Source of the DNA: Polytrichum commune
Lineage: Eukaryota; Streptophyta; Polytrichopsida; Polytrichales; Polytrichaceae
Length of the DNA: 64,000 nt
Assembly (NCBI GenBank): GCA_950295325.1
Contig: OX485805.1
Span: 32,725,501 to 32,789,500 of the forward strand
Direction: 5' to 3'
In this document: in pieces, positions 22,715 to 34,158 of the stretch
Layout of the letters: each line of letters starts with the position of its first letter
Position numbering within the stretch: position 1 is the first letter of the stretch
Translations under genes and position numbers: made by a program
The notes under the pieces: model-generated
Database searches by the model: none
Told to the model about the DNA's origin: nothing
What the model saw: the letters and a program-made list of their open reading frames with translations, nothing else

Positions 22715-23770
22715 TCTTGAAATGGTTACTTATTTCCCGACTGGCCCGCGTCTCGAAGGGTATGGAAACACGCGATTAGTAGTATGTAAGTTTACAAGAT
22801 GGTTCGCGAATCCAAACCGAGGCCGTTACTTAGCCAATTTCCCTCATGGTGTTCAACGGAGCTCGCATATGAATATCTTGTCAACGAGTATTTAGATCAT
22901 TTCGGATTTTTTGGGACCGATTCTAGATTAGATTGTCTCCGCACATTCGCTTTAATATCTCCAAATGTGCATGTCATCGTATTCATGGTCTTTTCATAGA
23001 CAACCATCTTACATAACGACGATATGGTGAGTGAGAATAACAACACTTGAAACACGAGTGTTTACATTTTCTAAATAGCTTGTTTTTATTTTCAAACTCG
23101 TCAAAAGTCTACAATTATCTAAATACTAGTCTTGTTCATTATCGAATAGAAGATTCTTGTGCTCAGTAAGTGGTCATATAGCCCCCTCCCCCCCCCCCAC
23201 ACACACACACACACACCCATTATGTTGACCATTGAACCTAGAATGGTTAGCATATTTTGAGCACATAGTCCAATCTATGTTAAACACATGATGTCTTTTT
23301 GGTGTCCGTTGTTGGTGTCACATCTAACCACATAGCACTCAAACACATGTGTACGTTTGTAAAAAGTAACCAAATTAGGCACGTCTACCTTAGGTACTTA
23401 CTTAATGTAGATGGGTCTTGCATGGTTACTTCTTTTTTTCCTTCCTTCCAACTAGCATGCTTCTCATAGGATATGAAACACACAATTAGTACAAGGTGGT
23501 TAGCAAATCCAAATCAAGGTTGGAGCCGCTTCCCTTAGGATTTGTGGAGCTCATATAATTATCTTATTCATTATCAAAATGAAGATTCTTGTGATCATTG
23601 AATGGTCATATACCCATCCCCCCCCCCCCAATCCCAATTATTTGTCTATTGAGCGTATAATGATTATCATATTATGAGCACACAATCCAATCTTTGTTTG
23701 ACACATGATCTCTTTATGGTGTCCATTCTTGGAGCCACACCAAACCACATACCACTCAAAAATAGGTGTT
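22715..23770 (+). repeat. RepB copies, partly overlapping or tandem
   Basis: Three segments share GAAACACGCGATTAGTA / GAAACACACAATTAGTAC, GCAAATCCAAA, GAGCTCATATAATTATCTTAT and GAGC-TA-AATG-TTA-CATATT blocks (about 22760-23010, 23030-23350, 23455-23765). Each of the last two has a C run at the same internal place (about 23188-23199 and 23619-23630). A (CA)n tract follows the first C run at about 23199-23216. Confidence 0.6.
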
Positions 23771-23779
23771 TAAAGGATT

Positions 23780-25628
23780 AAAATAAGGGTTGTATACCTA
23801 GGGTGGAGAGGGAATTATCATGTGCAAAGTATAGATGTGCAAAGTATATAGAAGCCTTGAAATCGTACATAGCCTGGAGGTTACTTTTTTTTAGTTGATT
23901 TGGCACCGGAGGTAGTTTTAAAAACCATGATTTATTCTAGTGTAAACTACTTGAGATGAATTGGCCACAAACCTATAGGGGGTGAATTTATTATGTCGGA
24001 TGGGGGAGAGGTACACTCGTATACAATAATTCCCTCTCTAGATTATCGCGGACAATCGTTGTACCCTCTTGTCGGAGGGAGGGAATTTTATTGTATATGA
24101 GCGTACCTCTCATCCATTCAACATAATGTATAATGTATAGGTTGGTACATGATTCATTTCAAATGACTTGCAATATCTAGAGTAATTCATGATTTTTAAA
24201 ACTAATTCCAGTTTCAAATCAACTTAAATTAGTAACATCTGGGTTGCATGTTATTTCGTGGCCTTTTATGTTGGATGAATGAGAGATAGGCTCATATGCA
24301 ACAAATCCCTCTCTCCTACGACTCGAGAAGGGGATTACCGTGTACAATCGTACCATTCGTCCATCCAACATATACAAAAGCTTGACCCCTATAGGTTTGT
24401 GGCCGGTTCATCTCAAATGTCGTGGACTACCAATTCAAGGTCTTTGAAGCTAATTTTGGTGTCAAATGAACTATATATACTCACCCTCTGGGGTGCATAT
24501 TATTTATGGGTTTATATGTAATTTCTCACACAAGTACTCATATATGAAGAATGGGAATATTTGCATGCAAGTGTACCTTTGATCCATCCAAGATAAAAAC
24601 TGGGCCTCTATAGGTTTGTAGCCAATTCATCCCAAATGACATGGACCAAACTAGCTAATTTTGGTGTCAAATAAATTGAAGACAAATACCTTCAAGATGC
24701 ATGCTATTTCAGGGTTTTGTTATTTCTCACATGCTTACTTACTTGTGGAGAGAGGGGATTATCGCATACAAGTGTACCTCTCATCCATCCAACATAAAAC
24801 TTGATCCCTATCTGTTTGTAAACGATTCATCTCAAATGGCATGGATTAGACTAATAGGGGGTCTTAAAAGTGAATACCAATGTCAAATTACCTTTGGGTG
24901 CATATTATTTATGGGTTTCATGTTATTTCTCACATGAATACACGCTACCCCCCATAACATCACCCTCCTTAATGTCACTCCTTCTCTTATATCTTGAATC
25001 CCTAGGAAATGGATGTTCTCAGTGTAAATCTCCCTCCTTGTTGTTACATTTCCCTCCCATATAGTACGGGTTTTGACATCAAGATAACCACCAAAGAATT
25101 CAAACCATGCACTCGCATGCATCACGTTGTCATCATTGTTATTATCATCATCATTGGCAGGTTGACTTTGTGTTATTCCATTATGTCACACACTCCACTA
25201 ATTCTCTATTATTACGCAACCATGTTAACACTACATACCTTCTTAATATCAGGTGCACTTTGGTTGCCAAAATCGTGATGTTAGGGAGGTTAGAGTGTAC
25301 TTACTTGGTATCGCATACAAGTGTACCTCTCATCCAAGCAACCAAGGTACCTTTTTTGACATACATGGCTTGCTCATCAACTTTATTCCTCACATGGGTA
25401 CTTACTTATGGAGAGACGGAATTAGGAATAATTGCATAGAAGCGTAGTACCTTTTACCCATCCAACATTCAGATTTGACCCCTATGAGTTTGTGGCCGAT
25501 CCATCCCAAATGAAGTGCACTAGACTAATTTGGGGTCTTCATAGCTAATCTCGCTCCCAAATCAACCAAAACACATAAGTTACCTTTCGGATGTGTACCA
25601 TTTCATGGTTTTTATGTTATTTCTCACA
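23780..25628. repeat. RepA cluster
   Basis: Repeated modules in both orientations: GAGAGAGGGAATTATCGCATACAAGTGTACCTCTC-type, CATCCATCCAACATAAAA, CCCTATAGGTTTGTGGCC, TTCATCTCAAATGACATGGA, TTTGGGGTCTTTAAAGCTAATT and TTTATGTTATTTCTCACA-type blocks recur at least four times. Some copies pair with inverted copies of TGTTGGATGAATGAGAGGTA. This suggests a non-autonomous element of about 250-350 bp, but I could not fix its ends. ORFs in this block follow the repeats. Confidence 0.6.
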
Positions 25629-25633
25629 TAAAG

Positions 25634-27288
25634 TGTCAGCCCTAAACCTCCACCCTTAAGCGTCATAATCCGGGTGGAAATCTCAGGCTCACATTCAGTC
25701 GAATGGGTACTCAACCAGTCGTCACTGAGGGCGTCCCAATGCCCACCTTATAACATCAACTTCCACTATTTATTCAATCCAAGCACAAGGTTACAAGTGT
25801 TAAAAAACACTCTTTCCTTAAGGGTTTCCACACCCTCACACTAGAGCTAATATCCCTAATTACTCACTAACACCATATTAGTGCCAATGTCCATGTGGCT
25901 AAGCAGCTATGTAACTCTGAAATTAACTAATCACTAACTAACCCTTCCTACGTACCCTGTTCGGAATTTGGTCCCCCACAGTGGCCCTGTGTAAATCAGC
26001 GCTAAGCCACCCTGGAGCCCCTGGAGTCGATGCAGCTCGGCTCCCCTGAAATCCTCCTCTCGGCTCACTGCAGAGCCCTCCTCCTGAAGCCACGTGGCTT
26101 CCCGTAATCTCCTCAACACCAACTGCCCTCTTGGATTAGCCACCTTAATGTGGAATGCCGCTCCAGAAGTGGCACTAATCCCCTTCCTGAAGCAGAGGGA
26201 TCTGCCATAAACTGCAATTTTGATTCCGTGGCCCACCTGTTGTCCGACACCTTCGTTCCTCAGCCTTCAATTCATGCCCTGCCTCAATCCGCACTGCAAT
26301 TTCACTTGATATTCTGCATTAAGCGGCTCCAACACCTGCTGCTCAGCCACTCAGACAATCCTGGATTCACCCACGCCCCTCGCATTATTGATCCCTTTGT
26401 GCTAGCGTCCCAACTACCAGCCGTCCTCCGATTTTTCCCTGCCTGATTCACACACTCCCCTTCGCCGCCTTAGCAGCTGGTATGTTGAGGTTTTGTTGAG
26501 CAGCCTCCAGAATTCCCTAGCAATCCCAATCCCTCCTGAGCTCAACTCTGATTCAATCCGCAGCCTGTCCAAAGATCCCCTTGCTTACCCCCGAGGTGCC
26601 TGCTGCACACATCCGCTAGCTAGGATGCCTCCCAGGTCGGGAAACCCACTCAATCTCCGCAGGGCTTCGGCCCCCTCTGCCGCACGCCTCCTGCATTCTC
26701 CTCTTCCCTCCGAGGATTCCCCTCTCTCGGCCGCCTGCTGCCTTCCAGCAGCTCCTCTCCTGCCGCACCCCCGGGTCCCGAAATTCACTAGGGTGGGATC
26801 AGGTCCCCCGTCTTTAAACGAACAATAGCCTTTTCCAACTAAACCAATTAAAAGTTCAGCTTGCCTAAGCCAAGCCACACCCTATGGAGCATTCAACTAC
26901 TCCTGAGTCTAACCTTCCCCTAATTTAAGTACCAACGAATGCTATTCTACCTTAACTCTAAACAAAAATCAATTCCCAACACCCCACTATCTTATGTATT
27001 CTCTATAGTTGTCACAACATTAACACCACCTGATCCTAATTGGTTTAAAACCTTGGCTTCCGAGTCGTACATCCCGGCCTTAGGCTCTTCCCCCAAAGGA
27101 TTTCTCTAAGCTAATCTAAGCTTAACAATAAACCACCCCTACCTAACACCCACGCCTTAAGTCGTAAATTGCAATTCAATTCCACACTCACTCTTTTAAT
27201 GGTTGTTACATGGTTAATAAGAATTCCAACCTCCCTTTAATAGATTGTAATGTCAAACCCATATGTGTGCACATATTTTGGGCTCACA
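25634..27288. mobile_element. Probable solo LTR, 1655 bp
   Basis: The segment begins TGTCAGCCC and ends GGGCTCACA, an imperfect 9-base inverted pair with the TG…CA termini of retroviral-type LTRs. It is flanked by TAAAG on both sides (25629-25633, 27289-27293), a 5-bp target duplication. It interrupts a RepA unit: joining the flanks gives TTTCTCACATAAAG-GCATACTTATGG, as in neighbouring copies. The body is C-rich, unlike its surroundings. No gag-pol coding, primer-binding site or second LTR is seen, hence the solo LTR interpretation. ORFs inside (25934-26236, 26150-26446, 26493-26828) have no recognisable domains. Confidence 0.6.
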
Positions 27289-27356
27289 TAAAGGCATACT
27301 TATGGAGAGAAGGAATCACTGCATACGAGCCTTCACTACTACAAAAACATGGCTTA

Positions 27357-27900
27357 TATGACTGGACATATGACTACTTTGAGTTTACAAAACATTCAAA
27401 TACTTTTTGACTTCCTAGTCGTTTCAAGTTAGTCTAATAAGGCATAGTCAAATGTTACGCAGTCTAAAAAACATGGTGTACATTAGACTATGGGTTGGAT
27501 ATGTACATTAGACTATGCTTTTGAACTTTACATTAGACTATAGTCAGTCAATAAAACATTGATACATTAGACTACATGTAGTCGCAAGTAACAAAGTACA
27601 TTAGACTACATGTAGTCACAAGTAACAAAGTACATTAGACTACGGGTAGTCAAAACACATAGAGACATTATACTATGGGTAGTTAATAAAACACACATAA
27701 GTAGACTATGGATGGTCAAATAAACTACCGTGATGATTCATCTTGACAAACATTCTGAGATATAATAGACTACTCCTAGTCAATAAAACATAATTTGTTG
27801 TGGCGTTGTTGATTACTTGGTGTATAGTAATTGACTATATTATGGTAGGGTTTATTAGTCAATAAGAACATGACTTATATGGTTAATTGACTATCGTTTA
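27357..27900. repeat. Left subterminal repeats of the CACTA element
   Basis: At least eight units contain ATTAGACTAY, often followed after 1-4 bases by GTAGTCA in inverted sense (for example ACATTAGACTACATGTAGTC near 27572 and 27600). Related GACTATG/TAGTCAATAA motifs occur inside the right end (about 32757-33000). Such subterminal arrays are the usual binding sites for the accessory CACTA protein. Confidence 0.85.
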
Positions 27901-28179
27901 TGTACGATATATGATGTTGGGCATAATTGACTAGTCGTTTGTCTACTTGGAGTGCAAAGAACTTTAACATCACAACATCTTACAGTAAAAAAGGAGCATA
28001 TTGCACTGGGTTCTTTTGCAAATTGACTTAGAAAAGATGGCAAGTTGTGTCTTTTAAACCAATCAAACACATTCATAAGACTGAAATTAGTCTCCATTAG
28101 AGTCAATAAAACTTGCAACATGAGGCTAGGTAGACAAAAAATATATGTGGACCTTTACTATATATGAAGTCATGACAGT

Positions 28180-28461
28180 CTACAATGAGTTCCCTAGTCC
28201 ACCAAGATAAACCAGATCCTCTTTTCTCCACAAAATTGGTGCAAATTGAGAGTCCTTCATCCGTACTTGTGGAGGATTCCCCGTAAAGTTTGGATATTGC
28301 AACTTCGCATCTTGTACCTACACTTTGTTTACCAAAACACTAAAACATCCCTCTGGAATTTCATCTCCGTTATAGTTGTCACCTGGACAACCTGCAATTT
28401 GTCCTTGAGCAACTAAACTAAAATTCGGATCCATTATATCCACACGTGCACACCCCTTCCA
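28180..28461 (-). pseudogene. Exon-like minus-strand segment inside the CACTA element, function unknown
   Basis: A strong acceptor on the minus strand (TTTGTTTGTGAATGTATGCAG, ending at 28462) opens a frame of 94 codons to TAG 28182-28180. It encodes WKGCARVDIMDPNF, QGQIAGCPGDNYNGDEIP, then VQDAKLQYPNFTGNPPQVR and FAPILWRKEDLVYL. The composition looks like real protein, but TAG at 28320-28318 (codon 48) interrupts it. It could be a second CACTA gene (a TnpA-like accessory protein), or a captured host exon. A minus-strand ORF further on (28121-27891) may be a later exon or chance. I do not recognise the family. Confidence 0.4.
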
Positions 28462-28869
28462 CTGCATACATTCACAAACAAATCACATGTTAGTTTCAAG
28501 TGAACATTCTCTTCCAATGTATTTGAGCAATTGGTATTCAAACATTCGAAACAACCCAGCTGATTCTCTTTATGCATGTCTCTCAAACTAGAAGACAAAC
28601 ATCAATATGAATTAGCACGGCCGGGAATACAAAGTATACAAAAGTATATGGGTTCATATAGAGAGCCTCTCATTCTATGAGCTATCTATTGACCAGCTGT
28701 ATTTGAGTGGTGTGTGGTTGAATGAACTATCTATTGAGCAGTTGTATGTGATTTGTAGAAGGAGCTTCTGCACGTTTGGAAAAAGAGGAGCAAAATGAAG
28801 AATCCTAGAGGAAAAATGGCACCTAACAAAAGAACATTACATGTGGATCACATTTGGAATGATTTTTTC

Positions 28870-29640
28870 TCTTGCCTCAAACTCTTGCCTGCTCTGCCTC
28901 AAACCCTTGCCTGCCTCTTGAAGTTCTTTGAGATGATTTCTGCTCTTGCTTCAAACCCTTGCTTGCCTTGCCTGATTGTATGTCCTCAAACCCTTGTCTG
29001 CCTTGCTTGATTGTATGTTCAACTCTTGTTTGAAATGATTTCTGGTTTGTCTTGTTGAAACCCACAATCTAAAACCCTTAGAACTACCACTTAGAAACTT
29101 TGTCTCAAACCCTTGCTCAAACCCTTGCTCAAACCCTTGCTCAAACCCTTGTCTCAAACCACTTCAGATCTCAAACCCTTGTCTGAAACCCTCAAACTAC
29201 CACTTAGAAACCTTGTCTCAAACCCTTGCTCAAACTCTTGTCTCAAACCACTTCAGATCTCAAACCCTTGTCTCAAACCACTTCAGATCTCAAACCCTTG
29301 TCTCAAACCCTTACTTGTTTGAGATGATTTCTGAAACTATTGTTTGAGATGATTTCTGCTATCTTGTTGAAATTCAAACCCTTGTCTGAAACCCTCAAAC
29401 TACCACTTAGAAACCTTCAGTAGGAAACCCTCACTTTCAAACTCTCACTAGGAAACCCACAATTGCCCACCCTTACTGTTCCTCACTGCATTCTTGGATT
29501 CTTGCATTCCTCAATTCTTGCATCCGATTCTTGTATCCGATTCTTGCATTCTTTGCTTCATTTGCTTCACTTGCTTCACTTGCAATACATCTTGCATTTC
29601 TTGCTTCACTTGCAATACATCCTTGCATTCCTTGTTCCAC
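28870..29640. repeat. Minisatellite block inside the CACTA element
   Basis: Short units CTCAAACCCTTG(C/T) repeat many times from about 28876 to 29405, with a longer period of about 35 bases (TCTCAAACCACTTCAGATC) at 29150-29300. On the minus strand one phase reads as GFEQGFEQGFE. From 29480 to 29640 a second degenerate array of CTTGCATTC and TTGCTTCACTTGC units follows. The ORFs here are repeat translations. Confidence 0.85.
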
Positions 29641-29976
29641 TTGTTTCACTGGCCTTTCCCGCCTCCATAGAACCATATTCCCGCCTTTTTTTTAAACGTT
29701 CAAATTTTAAATACCCTATGTAATCAATAAGTTATATTTTGACTCATAATATGTGACATCCAGTCAATAAAAAAATATTTATAAGCACCTCTGTGACTTA
29801 TGTAGTCAATTAAGCACCTATTGACTAACCTTAGTGTACATGGCAAAGACCTATGTATTGCAATATCCTACATGGCAAATAGTGTTTTAATTAATTTTGT
29901 GGCATACTAATATGTATATTAGCATAATGTATCAATATAATTATTATGGTATTATCTAATAATTGTTACAACAAAC

Positions 29977-32348
29977 ATGGTGGAAGGGGAACTTGATCCC
30001 AACACCATGGAGGTTGCCATTTGTACTAGAGAAGAACTACAAGCAAATCGTCTTAAGCTGCATGAATATCATTGTCCATGCAACAAATGTCATGGTTCTC
30101 AAGTGCTCAACCGAACGACGATACGAACACATCTCCGAAAGTTCAAGCGTGACGAATTCTTCACACAATCAATTCTGGTGAGTTTTTATTTATTCATGCA
30201 ATGTTGATAGTTGGATCAATTTCATTGTTTGCAACATAATATAGATAACATGGACATTAAAGCTTGATGTTTTGCATTTATGTATGGTGTATGATAAACA
30301 TCGCCCACAAGTGAAAAAATCAATGAGCTTGGCATTAAAGGCTTTCCTTAGGGAAGGCTTTCCCAAGCAAGAAATGTCAGCTTCATTTGTGCCTAAGGTC
30401 AAAACCCAATTGGTCAATTTTGACGTGGGGAAGAACTATGGCCAATGGCCTACTCTACCAATCCCACGGATGACTCCCTTCACATGGTGGAACCGTCAAT
30501 GGGAAATTAGAATATCCACATTTTCGTACATGGGTTGGGGTCTATTTACACTTCAAAATTTGGAAGCAGAAGAAGAATTGATTCCATTTATAGGGCCTTG
30601 CTACACAACCAACCAATACAAGAAGATGCAAGGTTATTTTCCAAGAGTAAAATGCTATGCATTGAATGCGGAAAAAACATTTTACATTGATGGGGATGTG
30701 GAAAAAGGAAATGTTGCAGGCTATATCAATAGCTCTATTGATAGGCGTGAGGAGATTGAGAATGTCATTTGGGAATATCATGATGTGGATCCTAGACCAT
30801 GGAACAAGAAAGAATGGGGATATGTAATGACTAGGTCAACTAGGCCTATCAAAGTAGGAGAAGAACTATTTGCATACTATAAAGTAAATTTTTGAGACTT
30901 TGAGGTTAGCAATGGACCAAATAACTCTTTTTTACTATAAATTTCAAAACATTTTATTTTTGTCTTGGTTGACTTGAGAACTTTACACTTTGTTATTTAA
31001 TTTCAAAATTTGGCAGGGACCGGATCCCGAGTTGGCGCCATTGGGTTGTGATCCTTATTCACTGTCAAATCGTGAATATCCCCATACATTGGGTCGTCAT
31101 GACAATCGAATTCAAGCACCTTGTACAGGTTCATTCAATGAAAGCATAGATCCTGAAACTGAGTTGCATCGCATGTGTAATGAAGCATTTATCCGCTATG
31201 ACGAAGTCCATGGGAATAGCTCACGCGAAGATGACATCCCTGATGAGGTGGAAAATGATGAGGATGGGCATACATTAGACTCAAGAGATTCTATGGTGGA
31301 CCCCAATTTGGATGAATTACTTAAGTGGGCTAACACTCCTTTGTATCCAGGGAGTAAAGTGAAGCTCTTACAGGCTGTGTTGTTTATTCTTAATACATGC
31401 ACAGTGCATGGTACTACGAATGGCCATGTAGATGAATTATTAACTCTCCTTTCTGAGGATATATTGGAGCCGGGCAATTTGTTGCCGAAATCAAGATATG
31501 AAGCCAAAAAATTTCTAAGAAACCTTGGATTGTCCTATGACTCTATACATGCTTGCGAAAATGGATGCATATTGTATCGAGGGGAGCACAAGGATCTTGA
31601 CAAATGCTCAAAGTGCAATTGCAGCCGATATGTGAAAGGGTCGTCCACAATCCCGCGAAAAGTACTTCGCCACTTCCCTTTGATCCCAAGACTTAAACGA
31701 ATGTACCGTTGCAAATCCATAGCTGGGCTTATGCAACATCATACACATAATCGACCAAAAGATACAGGATCTCTTGAAACAAGTGCAAAAAATGAGAATT
31801 TGGTGCGATCGGTAGCAGATTCCAAGGCTTGGAAGCACATTGACAGTATGTGGCCGGATTTTGCTGTTGAGACCCGTAACATACGATTGGGTCTAGCTAC
31901 AGACGGGATGAACCCATTTGGTGATTTCAACTTGAAACATTCTACATGGCCAGTGGTACTTTTAAACTATAATCTACCTCCATGGCTTGTGACAAAAAGA
32001 TTTTTCGTCATGTTGGCTCTCATCATTCCTGGGAAAGATGCGGTTAAGGATCATAACTTTGATGTTTATTTAGCACCTGTCATTGAAGAATTTCTCCAGC
32101 TATGGCAAGGAGTGTGGGCATATGATGTTGCTGCAATTAATGGTAACCATCGCTTCTTGTTGCGAGCTGTTTTGATGTGGACCATACATGATTTCCCAGC
32201 CCTAGGTCTTGTTTCAGGGTGTGTAACCAAGGGTTACAAGGCTTGTCCAAATTGCGGACCAAATACAATTGCAAGGTACTCGAAACCTATGCGGAAAATG
32301 ATCTATACCGGTCATAGACGCCTACTCGTTCGCCCACATCTTTACTGA
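29977..32348 (+). CDS. SET domain-TNP2 transposase fusion of the CACTA element, truncated
   Basis: Predicted exons are 29977-30177, 30245-30883 and 31017-32348 (723 residues), all phase 0. Exon 1 has C33-P-C35-x2-C38 and a following HL, matching the transposase-associated domain usually found at the N-terminus of TNP2. Exon 2 (residues 68-280) ends with a SET-like domain: GWGLF (about 164-168), GYINSS (about 226-231) and EELFAYY (about 273-279). Exon 3 is classic TNP2, with ATDGMNPFGDFN, WPVVLLNYNLPPWL, a long block around AVLMWTIHDFPALG and CPNCGP. AAA|GTAAAT joined to GGCAG|GGA fuses Y-Y-K to GPDPEL in frame. TGA at 32346-32348 stands where TNP2 proteins usually have Arg; the same frame continues to TGA 32544-32546 (KSWFNGKIEKRTKPRAL). 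The rest of the TNP2 core is not found before the right terminal repeat. The SET motif lacks the His and Cys of the NHSC signature, so methyltransferase activity is uncertain. Confidence 0.8.
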
Positions 32349-33035
32349 AAAAAGAAAAGCTGGTTCAATGGCAAGATAGAAAAAAGGACAAAACCACGAG
32401 CACTCTTGACAGACGAGATTATAAAAAAAGCTACAGAGCGGGATGAATGGATTGCTAAAGGGGGAAAACCTGGAGCCATAAATGACCCTGTACACTTAGA
32501 GGACAATTCAGATTACCTTGGAATTTCATCTTCAGATGAAGAATGAATGTCATACCGGCTTGTGTATCCCATACGTACAAAGTAGTTATTACAAGGTGCA
32601 CATAGCCATGCTTCTAATTCAATTTGTATTTGATATGCCCAAACTTTATGTAGGATCATGTGCCATGCATGCATACAAATTACTGAGTAAAAAAAACAAC
32701 ATATGCAATAGATAGGTTGCTTGCTACCAATAATGTATGAACCCTCAAGTTTTCAAGACCGTAGTTAGTCTAAATGTGTGATTGAGTCTTGAGTCAAAAA
32801 AACAAATATAATGCATAGTTTGCTCGCTCCCAATAATGTATGCCTCCTCTGACTTTGTGGACTATGTTTAGTCAATAAGTGCGATTGGATTGTTGAGTCA
32901 AAAAAACCAAGGGTGATTTGGGACTATGGTCAGTCACAAAAACCACCCTGACTATGAGGTCGGGCTACCTCAGTTAAATAAACATGGATAGTCAATTGTG
33001 CCGAGACATTAAGCCATGTTTTTGTAGTAGTGCTT

Positions 33036-33420
33036 GCACCCCTCATTTATCCAACATGAAAAGCTTCACTCCAGGTGTTTGTGGTCAATTCATCCCAAAC
33101 AATTTAGACTAGGCTAATTTGGGGTCTTTATAGCTAATTCCTGTGTGGAACCAACTGCAAACAATCTCTTTCAAGGGTGCACACTAATTATGGGCTTTTA
33201 TGTTATTTCTCACTAGTCGATTGCCTACTTATAGAGAAGGGGAAATATTGCGTATGACCGTACCTTTCATCCATCCAGCATAAAAACTTGAGCCCCTATA
33301 GGTTTGTGGCCAAATCATTTAAGATGAATTGAAAATAAAAATAACCTTTGGGATGCATATTAATTCAAGATTTTCATAGTAATTCTCACTCGAGTAATTA
33401 GTTATGGAGAAAGGATTATC
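33036..33420 (+). repeat. Right-hand part of the RepA unit split by the CACTA element, plus a further copy
   Basis: Continues the RepA unit left at 27294-27333: CTCATTTATCCAACATGAAAAGC, AGGTGTTTGTGG, TTTGGGGTCTTTATAGCTAATTC. A second RepA copy follows from about 33215 (CTTATAGAGAAGGGGAAATATTGC, CATCCATCCAGCATAAAAACTTG). Confidence 0.65.
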
Positions 33421-33458
33421 ATGTAGGGTGCATGTTTGGTCTATGTATCATGCCGGAG

Positions 33459-33684
33459 CAATGATCGGGGAGAACTGACAGTTAGTTACAAATGAACCGG
33501 TTGAGTTTGAGAAATAACCGGTTGAAGCTCGAAACTGTAGGAAAATTACCGATCATTCTAGAGGAATCTATGGAATATATCCCAATTTAATAAAGGAAAA
33601 CCAGAGGATGTCAACATGTAACCGGTTAGGTTTGGAAACACTAGGATCTCAACCGATTATGCCCAAAAATCTCCCCGATCGCTG
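33459..33684 (+). mobile_element. hAT-N1 copy 4, intact, 226 bp
   Basis: Perfect 8-bp target duplications TGCCGGAG (33451-33458, 33685-33692) flank ends CAATGATCGGGGAGA and, inverted, CAGCGATCGGGGAGA. This is the cleanest copy and serves as the family reference. Its interior contains AACCGGTT-like sites near both ends. Confidence 0.92.
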
Positions 33685-33692
33685 TGCCGGAG

Positions 33693-34158
33693 AGTCTCAG
33701 AAACCTGAACATGGTCATTGCTCTCTTCGTTTTGTGATGCTCAACCAAGTATCATGTCATTAATATCTGGCTTCAAGGCTAACCCGGTTTGAGGGGGAAA
33801 TTTGCAAGAAGAAGACCCCTTATTCTTTCCAATAGCTTGCCTCTTTCTCATGTGGTGTACGTATGGTATCCTACCTTTTCTTCTATCAAGTGGTCAACTT
33901 TCCTGATTGAAATGACAAAGTTTTCTAATTTTCAAAACCAAACATATTAAACTTAGATGTTCATTTATATTTCCAACAAATATCACAGAAAAAAACTCAA
34001 CAATGCTTGCCCATATGAGTCATTTTTTAGCATTCCCGGAAATAATACATTTCCGGTTTTTTGAGTAACCTTGCATTGGTACAAGAATTGTATTCTATAT
34101 TATAATAAGGAACGTTTCTCAAGACCCTCTAGAAGCACTCTCTACATCTACCTAAAGA
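33693..34158. other. Non-coding stretch
   Basis: No gene or assigned repeat. The left terminal repeat of the adjacent Tc1-like remnant was searched for here by eye and not found. Confidence 0.35.

Larger units (their letters stand above)
27334..33032 (+). mobile_element. CACTA (En/Spm) transposon carrying a SET-TNP2 gene, 5699 bp
   Basis: Perfect 23-bp terminal inverted repeats starting CACTACTACAAAAACATGG lie at 27334-27356 and 33010-33032. The 3-bp target duplication CTT (27331-27333, 33033-33035) is intact. Order inside: left subterminal repeats, a minus-strand exon-like segment, a long tandem-repeat block, the plus-strand SET-TNP2 gene, and right subterminal repeats. The host is a RepA unit, and joining its flanks restores GCATACGAGC-CTT-GCACCCCTCATTTATCCAACAT. 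Identical ends and an intact duplication point to a fairly young insertion, although the transposase carries a stop and appears to lack its C-terminal half, so this copy is probably not autonomous. Confidence 0.93.

Noticed and set aside
26150-26828. Plus-strand ORFs in the C-rich block as a protein-coding gene
   Set aside because: Short, with no recognisable domain, and lying within the segment bounded by TG…CA and 5-bp duplications.
28951-29322. Proteins made of GFEQ or LLKP repeats as real genes
   Set aside because: Pure translations of the CTCAAACCCTTG minisatellite in both strands.
28870-29405. CRISPR-like array
   Set aside because: Units are short, contiguous and variable, with no unique spacers; this is a minisatellite in plant DNA.
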